Positions 19,301 to 27,280 of a stretch of 27,280 nt of DNA are shown here, one piece after another. The position numbers were made by a program, and so were the translations under genes. The stretch spans positions 1 to 27,280 of the forward strand of contig JADDMT010000243.1 in the NCBI GenBank assembly GCA_021401465.1, read 5' to 3'. Numbering within the stretch: the first letter of the stretch is position 1; every line of letters starts with the position of its first letter. Origin of the DNA: Teratosphaeria epicoccoides. Taxonomy: Eukaryota; Ascomycota; Dothideomycetes; Mycosphaerellales; Teratosphaeriaceae. The notes beneath the pieces were generated by a model, which saw only the letters and a program-made list of their open reading frames with translations, ran no database searches and was not told where the DNA came from.

Positions 19301-21000
19301 GACTTTCTCTTTCCGCATGATAATAAAAGGACGAAGATCGCGTGTGTAGTAATCCTAGAGCGAGTAATTGTTAACAATATCATCTACAAGAATCTAGACT
19401 ATCCTGTGTATATTCGATTACTACTACTACTACCTAAGCGATAGAAAGAGCTAGTAACTTATCCGTATGGCAAAGAGTTTAAACAAGCGGCATATGTTAA
19501 ATTCAACAAAGGACTATTAACAAGAACGTACTATGCTGTCCCTAAAGAAGAAGCTAAGGGTAAGTTATTGCCTATAACATAGGTCTAGGGCTATAAGGGC
19601 GATGATCTTAATGTCCTAGTCAAGCATAAAGGCCGACTCTGCGGAAGAGGCGACCTCTAACAGACCGAACTTGATACCTACGTAGCGACTCTTAGCTTAA
19701 AACTCTTTAGGCTAATAATAGCTCTCATTAGGTACTTTAATCTTCAGACACTGTAACTCGACGTAGCAAATGCCTTTCTAAACTCACTATTACTAAAACT
19801 GAAGTACTTGTAAATACTAGATGGCTTTAAGCACCTACTAGAGTACGCAGGAAAAGTGTTAAAGTGCGAAAAGGCATTATACGGATTCAAGGAGTCGCTA
19901 AAGCTATAGTATGACCTGCTAAAGGGAACTCTAGATGATCTTAGATTAAGAGAAGTTAAGTCGTGCATCTAGGGGGTAGGCAAAATTCTAGTGTTCTTCT
20001 TTGTAGATGATATTAGTATTATCTTCCTACTAGAAGACCGAGACTTAGTGTAGAAACTTAAGGAAGGTTTAATGAGGATCTATGAGATGCGTAACCTAGG
20101 GGAACTAGCATACTTCTGTGGCATTAAAGTTAGCAGAAGTATGGCCGCCTAGACGTTGTCTCTTACCTAGACCTCATATGTCGAGAAGATCGGAGCTCGC
20201 TACTAGATTAACTGTCCTGTTAATAGCCTAGGTCCTAAAACGCCTCTCCTACTCGACTTCACTACTACGAGTGATAAGACTGTAACTCCTTATCTAATTA
20301 GCGAGTTTAGATCCAAAGTCGGAAGTATTAACTTCGCCGCTACACAGACTCGCCTAGATATTACATTCGTAACCTCGCTACTCTCGCGTTACCTTAAGAA
20401 CCTGTCTCGCTAACACATCAAAGCTGCTAACTATCTCATCTGCTACCTTCTATTAACAAAGCACCTAGGGATAACCTATGGACTAGACGTAGTACTACAG
20501 GAGTTTTATAGTATGTTAGACGCCTTATTTGCTAATGATAATAAGACCTAGAAGTCTAGTAAAGGTTTTATGTACATGCTATTTAGTAGGCCTATAGATT
20601 AGAAGGCAGTTAAGCAGACTATAGTCATGAAGTTAAGCACTAAGGCTAAGCTGTATAGTCTAAGTCATGCTAGGTCGGAGATGATGTAGTAGAAGTACAC
20701 GCTTAAAAAGCTTAATATCAAACTACCCGATGTCCTAAAACTCTACTATAATAACAAGTAGACTCTTCGCTTTGTTTAGTAGTCTAGGTATTATCTAGAT
20801 ACGAAGATGCGGCATGTAGATGTTTAGTAATGTTAGCTGCAAGAGAGGTATTAAACTAGAGATTTACATGTAGAATAGATGCTAACAGCTAAGATACTAG
20901 CTAATAGAATGACTAAGTTAATAGCAGCACTAAAGCACGTATGCTTTACTTAATAGTTGCGGCTACATCTAGTAAGCAGTAACTGCTTAGGGGGTAAAAC
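16307..21000 (+). pseudogene. gag-pol: Copia Gag-Pol polyprotein, single frame, RIP-decayed
   Basis: A candidate ATG at 16307 opens Gag; the true start may be slightly upstream. Protease reads MLLDSGLNVHII (DSG at 17492-17500) and later LRDVLLVPSF. Integrase follows, with conserved blocks YDANTKLYFV and ENLWPELVV, then the downstream block HDINLAVVIDSG near 18900. Reverse transcriptase has KALYGF and FFVDDISIIF with FVDD at 20000-20011. RNase H covers about 20440-20960 (KSSKGFMYMLFSRPID, LSTKAKLYSLSHARSE, KMRHVDV). The order PR-IN-RT-RH defines Ty1/Copia. ATG, protease and RT are all in phase. Stops are mainly TAG at former Gln or Trp codons. The end near 21000 is uncertain because true and mutational stops cannot be told apart. 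Confidence 0.9.
20984..20998 (+). other. Internal polypurine-like tract after RNase H
   Basis: GCTTAGGGGGTAAAA overlaps the end of the RNase H frame (CLGGKT). It closely resembles the terminal tract CTCTAAGGGGGTA before the 3' LTR. In compact Copia elements the priming tract sits just after RNase H, so this may be an ancestral 3' tract now internal. Confidence 0.35.
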
Positions 21001-21435
21001 ATTAGCAGATAACAATAACAGCGTAGGAGACTAGCTTAGTAATAAGAACTAAGCAGGATACCCCTGTAAAGAACGACAGAACAACGAATAAACGAACGAT
21101 ACAGCTGCAAGGGGCTACAGATTAGCTCCTACAGAAAGCACATAAATGAATGATATAGTAACAGTAGTAAACAATATCAGCTCGACTAAATCAAAACAAA
21201 CAAACGAATAAACATTACTTTACTTGACTACAGAACTAGCTAAAAACAGAAGGCACACGTTATAAGTCACAATATGTCCTAAAGTCCTAATTAGACAAGT
21301 GCAAGTAATGTGTAACTACCTACAGGAGTAGCAACTTAGCTTAAAACCTTTTAAACTGCTAGTATTACAGTCATACTACTACACTAACATCTAAGCCTTA
21401 CACTATCGCCTACACTAACCTTCTCTAAGTAACAC
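21001..21435 (+). other. Copia internal spacer without recognisable coding
   Basis: TA-rich, RIP-affected DNA between the polymerase frame and the extra ORF. It is A-rich on the plus strand, with repeated words such as AACGAATAAAC (near 21083 and 21203). No frame reads as protein. Confidence 0.4.
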
Positions 21436-22605
21436 ATGTTTAAGACACTAACCTTTACGCCTATTAACTTAAGAGATTAGTCTAAGATGCCCGCGCTACT
21501 TGTTAAAGAGACCTTGTTAGACGACAAGCAGCAAATTCGTGATAGTTAGCTATAGTAGTCATCGAATAATGCCTCACGCATAGGGCTAGTCTCTAAGTTT
21601 AAGAGAACGGTACTTTAGCTACTAGCAGATATGTCTAGAGACGAAGAAAGCATTACTAGAGATATAACACCTAAAGAACATTAAACTAAGTGAGTAATCG
21701 AAGCAGCTTAGCTAAGGTCATTTACTTACTACAATTAATCAACCAAGAAATTAATTACTAGCATAGGTCTACGCCTAATAGTACTTGCTTAGCGTAACCT
21801 GAGACCTTGTCAGAAAGGTCTAATTCATGGCAGGAAGACGCTTAATTAGGACATCGAGTCTAAGGAGGATAAGTAGCCTAACCTAAAGAAGGTACTAGCG
21901 TAGAGACAGTCTCCTTATAAGAAGTTAACTATACTAACTAAGACACCTCTTAAGAAGTTAAAGAATATAGTGCCTATAAACACTTAACTATTATAATCGC
22001 TACTTACTAGCAAGAAGGAGCGCTTAGACGCCTAAAAGCAGGCTAATATCCACGAATAACATAAGAAGTCTATATGTAAAACTACTAACTTTATTATCTA
22101 TAAGGTTAAGTTCCTAGAGAACGAATTATCTAAAGACTCTTAGAAGAGTAAGAGTAACGCAACTAACGATCTAATTGTCAAAATAGCAATCAGGACCTTT
22201 CTATACCTCATAGAGGTAGAAAAGCTTAATCGTGATGCTAGAATGTAATATGTTAAACTTGTAGAGGCGCATGACTTTACTAGGCTACTTAACTATAGCA
22301 TTAAGATTATTAAGAGCTTAGAGAGACTAGACTAGGTATAGTAGCATATAGTAGTACACATTAAGGATAATAAGGATGCTAATTAGGGCTAAAACATAAA
22401 GAAGCATACTACTAGCTCCTTACTAGTTAAGCTAGCTGCTAAAAGGCAATGCATAAAGAATAGTACTAGAGATAATATAGAAGCTAAGAGTAAGAATGAT
22501 AAGTTAGTTAATAAGATGAAAGAGATTATGAATACTAGTTTTTAGCATGTAGTAGAGGATGTAGTAAGAACTCTAAAGCACTATAGAGACTCTTACTTAA
22601 AGTAA
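21436..22605 (+). pseudogene. Extra 3' ORF of the Copia element, unknown product, RIP-decayed
   Basis: One frame runs from an ATG at 21436 (second in-frame ATG 21487) to TAA 22603-22605, 390 codons, in a different phase from Gag-Pol. It is interrupted by about 35-40 stops, nearly all TAG or TAA plus one TGA, consistent with former Gln or Trp codons. Between the stops it reads as protein: early MPALLVKETLLDDKQQI, a Lys-rich middle (KKLTILTKTPLKKLKNIV), and a late part with VKIAIRTFLYLIEVEKL, VKLVEAHDFTRLLNYSIKII and KMKEIMNTSF. It has no signal peptide, membrane segment or zinc motif that I can see. It ends 28 bp before the 3' LTR, the position of env-like or accessory ORFs in some LTR elements. 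No homologue was recognised. Confidence 0.55.
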
Positions 22606-22617
22606 CCTTTAGAGGGT

Positions 22618-22633
22618 AATCTCTAAGGGGGTA
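22618..22633 (+). other. Polypurine tract of the Copia element
   Basis: AATCTCTAAGGGGGTA directly precedes the TGTTG of the 3' LTR. The purine run AAGGGGG is in the standard position for plus-strand priming. Confidence 0.65.
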
Positions 22634-22825
22634 TGTTGTTTAGTAAGTCCTACTAGTTACAAGGTAAGGTGTCTAATGTAAGACAAGGCTATATTACAAG
22701 AACACTATAGTAGCGTATGTAGTAACTACAAGCCTCTGCAGAAAATTATAGATAGGAGTAATAGCGCTCATCTAAAAATACCATGCATTTAAAACACTAC
22801 AAAACGGCAATATACCTATTTAATA
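22634..22825 (+). repeat. 3' LTR of the Copia element (192 bp)
   Basis: A direct repeat of 15933-16124, starting TGTTGTTTAG and ending TATTTAATA. It is strongly mutated toward T and A compared with the 5' copy, with no indels between them. Confidence 0.9.
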
Positions 22826-22830
22826 CTTAG
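22826..22830 (+). other. Right target-site duplication of the Copia element
   Basis: CTTAG, matching CTCAG at 15928-15932 except for one CpA-to-TpA change. This indicates that the mutation process reached past the element boundary on this side. Confidence 0.65.
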
Positions 22831-24531
22831 CTAATCAATCTGTCTACTACTTGATTGACTTGTGATATCGCGTGCCTACTAGCACCTCTATCTATCGTCG
22901 ACTCGGACTCAAGGCCCTTAGCAGCTCTATCATTTGCACCCTATAGTCTCTAGCAGCCTTAGGGGAACTTTCCCTGTCGCTAAATGTTCGGATTATCGTT
23001 GCCATACAGAGCGTCCGAGACGGCCAGCATGGAGAAAGCATGGGCCTCTCTTGCGTGATCATCGCGGCAATCTTGAGGTAGGTGCATAGACTGTCCGTAG
23101 GTGCAGTATGCATGTCAACGATCAATCTAGTTCATCTTCTCATGTCCGCTTCTCCTCTCCCTCCTTTCCCCTCATTTCGTAAGAGGCTCAAACATAGCGT
23201 GAGTCCATGCCCCCTCCGACACCACTTGTCACCCGGTACCTACCGCACAGGTGAGTAGCACACACTCCCTATTCAGACATCGCTCGGTGCGAGGACTCTA
23301 GATGTAGACGTTGGCGCAGCAGTACAAGGATTCATAAAGCCGTTGACGGTGCTACAGGCTGCCCGTCGATGGCGAGCCCTTCCGTAGTCTCCGTTGCCGT
23401 CATGAACCATTTCATGATGTGCTCGAGAGGAATTGACTTCCACGGGCGAACTCTCCTGAACAGCTGCATGCCCAACTCTGCTGTTGTCTGTTCTTGCCGC
23501 GGGTATGCATCAGCTGAAGACGAGGCGATAGCGCTCCATTGTCGTTCTCGCCGTTCTGGTCAGCAGACGTGTTTGTACAGTCTTATGTGCGACGAAGGGC
23601 CAAATAATAGTAAATCACGACACGGTCCTACTAGTATGACTTGTCTCAGCTGCAGCGGCCCACTAGTCTGAGGGTTCTGGCAAGCTCCAAGTCTGTGCTC
23701 AAGCACAAAGTGGCAGTTTCCATGTAAAGTCAGTCGTACTACTGCAACACCTGCTGCCCTTTCCGTCCACTTGTCGGCCCTTGCCGCACAGCTCGTGAAA
23801 GATGCCAAGCACGGGAGAGAGGACAGGATGGCGGGGCGGGAACTCTGGACGATGGAGATCAAGTGTCCTGTCTTATTAAGATGCCAGTATTGTTACAGAG
23901 TATTCCTGCCTTATCTCTTCTCATGTTCAGCCCGAAAACTACCGTCACCTCAGCACGTGACGGTTTATTGCTCAATTATCGTCATGGTAACGGCGTCCCA
24001 ACACGCTCACACGCGCCTCCTCCGACCAATTACCGCGCATCTTCAGCGCATCCCGTCTCGCTCCAAGACATCGAATGAACTCTGTTCCAACCAGGCTGTC
24101 TGGCTTGGCGCGTCGCGAGTCATAAGCCATCCTCCCGGTGCAGAGCACTCCAACCTTACCGGCGGCGACCACTCAGCGCATTGGCTAGAATGACCCTCGC
24201 GCGACACCGTCGCTGCCCCCCGAAGACGCACGACCTGGTCCACTCGTTCGCATTGAGTAGGTGCAAGCCCGTCACGCCCGATTCGTCTGACGTACAGGCA
24301 ACGATTCCTGCACATACTGGATGGCTTGATCCATCTGCTTGAGCGTGCATCAGCGCGGTTTCGCTGCTAGCATCGCCAAAGATTGTCCTTAGCCACCCCA
24401 ATGCAGCGAGCGTAGGATTTCCTGCGTCATGATTTTGGACCTCGTTTTGTTCATCTCTTCTGCCTTCGTCACAACCTACGAAAACGCCAGGCTCTTGATG
24501 CGTGATACCAGGGCGGAACACTGATACGCAG
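22831..24531. other. Low-copy region upstream of the receptor gene
   Basis: The first 40 bp are TA-rich like the Copia element; beyond about 22870 composition is ordinary. One minus-strand fragment (22892-23125) looks protein-like and is listed separately. No other frame reads as a known family on either strand. The last few hundred bases should contain the receptor promoter, but no clear TATA element or other motif was identified. Confidence 0.35.
22892..23125 (-). pseudogene. Short protein-like fragment next to the Copia element, unidentified
   Basis: A 77-codon minus-strand frame ends with TAG at 22892-22894 and contains LCTYLKIAAMITQERPMLSP and FSDRESSPKAARDYRVQMIE. Amino-acid composition looks like the helical C-terminal part of a fungal-specific transcription-factor domain, but this is an impression only. 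An in-frame TGA lies just upstream, and no DNA-binding part or exon extension was found. It may be a remnant of a gene near the Copia insertion. Confidence 0.25.
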
Positions 24532-26503
24532 ATGCCACTGGCGTGTTTGATTCTCACGGGCGCTCTACTTGCCTTCTTCAGCCAGGCTTCTGCCGTTGCG
24601 GGCAGTGCTGCATACTCGACGTCCACTTCAGATCCATTGCTGCTATGCGGGAACAACTGTTTTGCGCTCGAGCTGGCGCAGTCAACATGCCCCCAAGCCG
24701 ATGCAAGCTGTCTTTGTGTTGACGAACCGCTTGTGGCCACCACTCGCAGCTGTGCCGTCGTCAACTGCACTCTGGATGAAGTCATCAGTGAGTGCGGGAG
24801 CGGGCCTCAAGACCCATACTGTGCTGACACTGGAGCAGCCTGGGAGAAATTCCGTGCCACGACTTGCGATGTTCCCGTCCGCAACAAATCGCGAGAGATT
24901 CTGGCAATCGAGTGGACATTGTTCTCGATAGCCATCCTGGCGGTAAGCATGCGCCTCATGGCCCGTGCGACTACCGTCGGTGGCCACGGCCTGGACGATG
25001 CTCTGCTGGTGGTTTCTACCCTACTCCTGGTGTTCATGGTCGTCATGCAAACGCTCAGTATGTATTGACCCTGGTGCGGTGGTTCTAATCTCATGCTGAT
25101 ATCATGCACTAGTGGTCTCTGCCGGTTTCGGGAAAGGTTTGGCGTAAGCTAGCTCCCTGAGGCGTCCTCTCGCTCATTACTTGCAGACATATGGGGCGTC
25201 CCGTTAGACAAGGTCCAGAAGTTCGAGCTGGTACGTATGCCGAGATTGATCTACGCTGCGTTGTACTGACAATGTGTCTTTAGTACCAGTGGATCTGTGT
25301 CCTGATCTACATCCCGCAAGTTACCACGATGAAGAGTAAGTCAACACATCGTGGCCGCCTGAGCTGTATTGACCGAGCGCGACAACACCAGTGTCGATCA
25401 TTTTCCTGTACTTGCGCCTCTTCCCGGCCACAGTCAGCAGATTGTATGTGCTCCACACACATGCACCTTAGCAAGCTGCTGACTTCAATGCACAGGTTTC
25501 GCATGTTCTGCTGGTTCATGATCGCTTCAGGCTTCGTCTTCATCTTCCTGGCCATAGTGAGCTCAATCCCTACCTTGTACTTGAGCATTTCCCTGACAAC
25601 ATGTTCGCAGATCATCTTCACCTTCGCTTGCAAACCTGTCTCGCTCTCGTGGCATGGGCTTTATCGACACCACCAGGACAAGTGCATTAACCTCCCCGGA
25701 GTGTTGTATCTTGCACTCGGTCTCAATCTTGGCGCGGACTTGGTCGTATTCACCATGCCAATTCCCAAGATGTAAGCTCGGATCGAAGAGTTCTTATTTG
25801 CAACATCGTGCTGATTACAGGACAGCCTGAAGATGGAGGCCATTTCAACGCGGAACAAGTGCGTGACATCGTTCATGTTCCTGCTGGGTCTAGTGTAAGG
25901 TCAGTCGGCACAAAGCATACTGCCATGCGCTGATAATGAAGCAGCGTGACAGTAGCCAGCACCGTGCGCATGGCTTGGCTCACATCCTTCCTCTACTCCA
26001 CTAATTTCACCTACGACCATGCCAATTTCGACATTCTCTCCTTCGTCGAGGACTCCCTTGGCATAGTCTGCGCCTGCGTGCCCCCCTCGCTTGGTCTCTT
26101 CCGCTACATGTCTCGGAGATACAAGGGACAGCTCTCCAGCAAGCGATCCACACCTTCGCTACCCAGATTTGCCGTCCAAGCAAAAGACTCGGACGATGGC
26201 CGTGAGAACGGTGGCATCACAGTTTGGCAGAGTTTCTCCAACAAGCATAGTCGGCGAAGTCAAGTGGGGTCCCGGCGGGATGACGACGACGACGACTTCG
26301 AGCTCATGACTGACGAAATTCCAAGTCTCAGGCCCGACGGAAAGGGTCTGCGGTATGAAGTGAAAGCGGAGATGGGTGTGCCTTCGTTGCGATCGGTGCC
26401 GAGTGAAGCGGTTCTCGACCGAGCGGAATCTCGCATGACGACGGACCGGGTATCCAGGGAGATCACGACGACTCCAAGAGCGACATTTTTAGAGGATGGC
26501 TAG
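24532..26503 (+). CDS. CFEM-domain PTH11-type seven-transmembrane receptor
   Basis: Nine exons: 24532-25057, 25113-25136, 25187-25230, 25284-25335, 25392-25443, 25496-25556, 25611-25771, 25826-25894 and 25945-26503, totalling 1,548 nt (515 residues plus TAG). The start is the ATG at 24532, which begins a clean signal peptide (MPLACLILTGALLAFFSQASA). The CFEM domain has eight cysteines at residues 39, 43, 53, 60, 62, 74, 79 and 88, with Asp57 in the position that binds haem iron in yeast CFEM proteins. Seven hydrophobic segments follow, with family landmarks LDDALLVVSTLLLV, MSIIFLYLRLF, LNLGADLVVFTMPIPKI and GIVCACVPPSLGLFRYM. The cytoplasmic tail has a run of six Asp. PTH11-type proteins are plasma-membrane receptors for surface or host cues in plant-pathogenic fungi; the ligand here is unknown. 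Exon joins restore one open frame; intron 2 has a weak GTTTGG donor. It looks intact and free of RIP. Confidence 0.87.
25058..25944 (+). other. Eight short introns of the receptor gene
   Basis: The introns are 25058-25112, 25137-25186, 25231-25283, 25336-25391, 25444-25495, 25557-25610, 25772-25825 and 25895-25944, all 50-56 nt. Most have GTANGT- or GTAAG-type donors and a CTGAC/CTGAT-like branch site. Intron 7 has two acceptors 5 nt apart (TTACAG, then GACAG); only the second keeps the frame and yields the expected PIPKILKM. Confidence 0.75.
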
Positions 26504-27196
26504 GACGCTCTCGTGTCAATCCTGGAGCTGTGTATGCCCCAGATCAGAAGTTATCATTGTGATATGCATGTCGCTGCTTCACTTCAGCTCAAGAGCGACA
26601 TCGTCCTCTCCATACTCGCAGAAGAGAAGGTGAGTTCAGGGCACGTTGATCCAATCCAGCAACACCTTAGCAAGGTCCGCATGACTGCCTCGGATTTGTG
26701 CAGCATCTCAACAGGGAGGATGCGGACGTCGCTCACACATTTTCAAGCAGCAGACTTGGTTGTGGTTGAAGTCTTGCGTCGAAGATGGTTGAGGCTCATC
26801 TGGACCTGGCAAGCCGAAAAATTGGCACGGATCGTATTCGAAGGTAACGTTTGGCTCAGCGAGCGAAGCCTCAGGAAGTTTCCTCCGGCGGAACCGACAT
26901 CATCAAAACGTGATCCGTGGTCGATGGCGCCATTGAAACGTTCGATCTTCATACCTGTTATTCACATACAGATGCAAACGAAGAAATCATCGTGGTCGAT
27001 ATATAGGAGGCAATATGGCATTTTTGGCAATCACCGCTGTTACATTGTCTTTCTCATCTGGCGTGCAAAGGGTTTGCTGAGCAGGTCAACTGTCTTTGCA
27101 TGAGACTCGCATCGATGCTATCCGTGGCTGTACAGGCTTCCATGCCTGGACGCTGCACCAAGGACTCTTTTCGGTGCCTTTGAGCTTGTATCTCGT

Positions 27197-27199
<3 letters not shown>
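26504..27199. other. Receptor 3' flank, no gene recognised
   Basis: A 196-codon plus-strand frame (26513-27103) is open here, starting 9 bp after the receptor stop, but it has no ATG near its beginning and no recognisable motif. It is more likely 3' UTR and intergenic DNA. No polyadenylation signal was identified with confidence. Confidence 0.35.

Positions 27200-27280
<81 letters not shown>
27200..27280 (+). repeat. (CA)n microsatellite, at least 40 units
   Basis: An uninterrupted CA/GT dinucleotide run from 27200 to the window end; its full length is unknown. It opens spurious Cys-Val repeat frames on the minus strand, which are not genes. Confidence 0.97.

Larger units (their letters stand above)
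15933..22825 (+). mobile_element. Complete Ty1/Copia LTR retrotransposon, RIP-decayed (6,893 bp)
   Basis: It is bounded by two 192-bp direct LTRs and 5-bp target-site duplications. Inside are a half-tRNA-type primer-binding site, one Gag-Pol frame with protease, integrase, RT and RNase H in Copia order, an additional 3' ORF, and a polypurine tract before the 3' LTR. In-frame TAG/TAA codons occur throughout; the phase of Gag, protease and RT landmarks is unbroken, so decay was by point mutation. It cannot be autonomous. It lies between the region 13402-15932 and low-copy DNA. Confidence 0.92.

Noticed and set aside
24156..24785. 209-codon minus-strand frame antisense to the 5' part of the receptor
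   Set aside because: No motif; it overlaps the well-supported CFEM exon 1 in the opposite direction and is explained by GC-rich codon shadowing.
26513..27103. 196-codon plus-strand frame just after the receptor stop
   Set aside because: It begins without an ATG, has no recognisable domain, and an independent gene starting 9 bp after another stop is implausible in a fungus.
27054..27280. Cys-Val repeat proteins on the minus strand
   Set aside because: They are translations of the CA microsatellite.

Overview
The window looks like nuclear DNA of a filamentous ascomycete (Pezizomycotina). This is inferred from a nine-exon CFEM/PTH11-type receptor gene with 50-56 nt GT-AG introns, a dehydrogenase gene with a 51-nt intron, and LTR retrotransposons carrying the transition-only decay of repeat-induced point mutation (RIP: CpA to TpA, leaving TAG/TAA stops where CAG, CAA or TGG codons stood). 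No rRNA, tRNA or CRISPR was seen. About 18 kb of the 27 kb is retrotransposon.

Layout. 1-4092: left-truncated Ty3/Gypsy element on the minus strand (LTR, Gag, protease, RT, start of RNase H), with Gag and Pol in different frames. About 4290-9060: a second, unrelated Gypsy chromovirus on the minus strand, with a single Gag-Pol frame ending in a chromodomain. 9345-9977: decayed minus-strand ORF with Zn2Cys6-like cysteine spacing and a coiled coil. 10057-10546 and 10567-11025: two plus-orientation LTRs of the first family, each preceded by its own polypurine tract. 11170-11932: low-copy remnants, including a kinase-like fragment. 12288-13401: medium-chain dehydrogenase pseudogene on the minus strand. 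13402-15932: no recognisable gene; one acidic-coding minisatellite. 15933-22825: complete Ty1/Copia element on the plus strand, with 192-bp LTRs, a half-tRNA-type primer site, Gag-Pol and an extra 3' ORF. 22826-24531: mostly uninterpreted. 24532-26503: apparently intact CFEM-domain seven-transmembrane receptor. The window ends in a CA microsatellite.

The strongest observations are a canonical -1 frameshift heptamer, in the correct phase, inside the 31-nt Gag/Pol overlap of the first Gypsy element; a decayed 390-codon ORF between RNase H and the 3' LTR of the Copia element; and the antisense Zn2Cys6-like ORF next to a Gypsy 3' LTR. The retrotransposons are too full of stops to be autonomous. 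The receptor is the only gene that appears functional. All calls come from reading the sequence; no database search was run.
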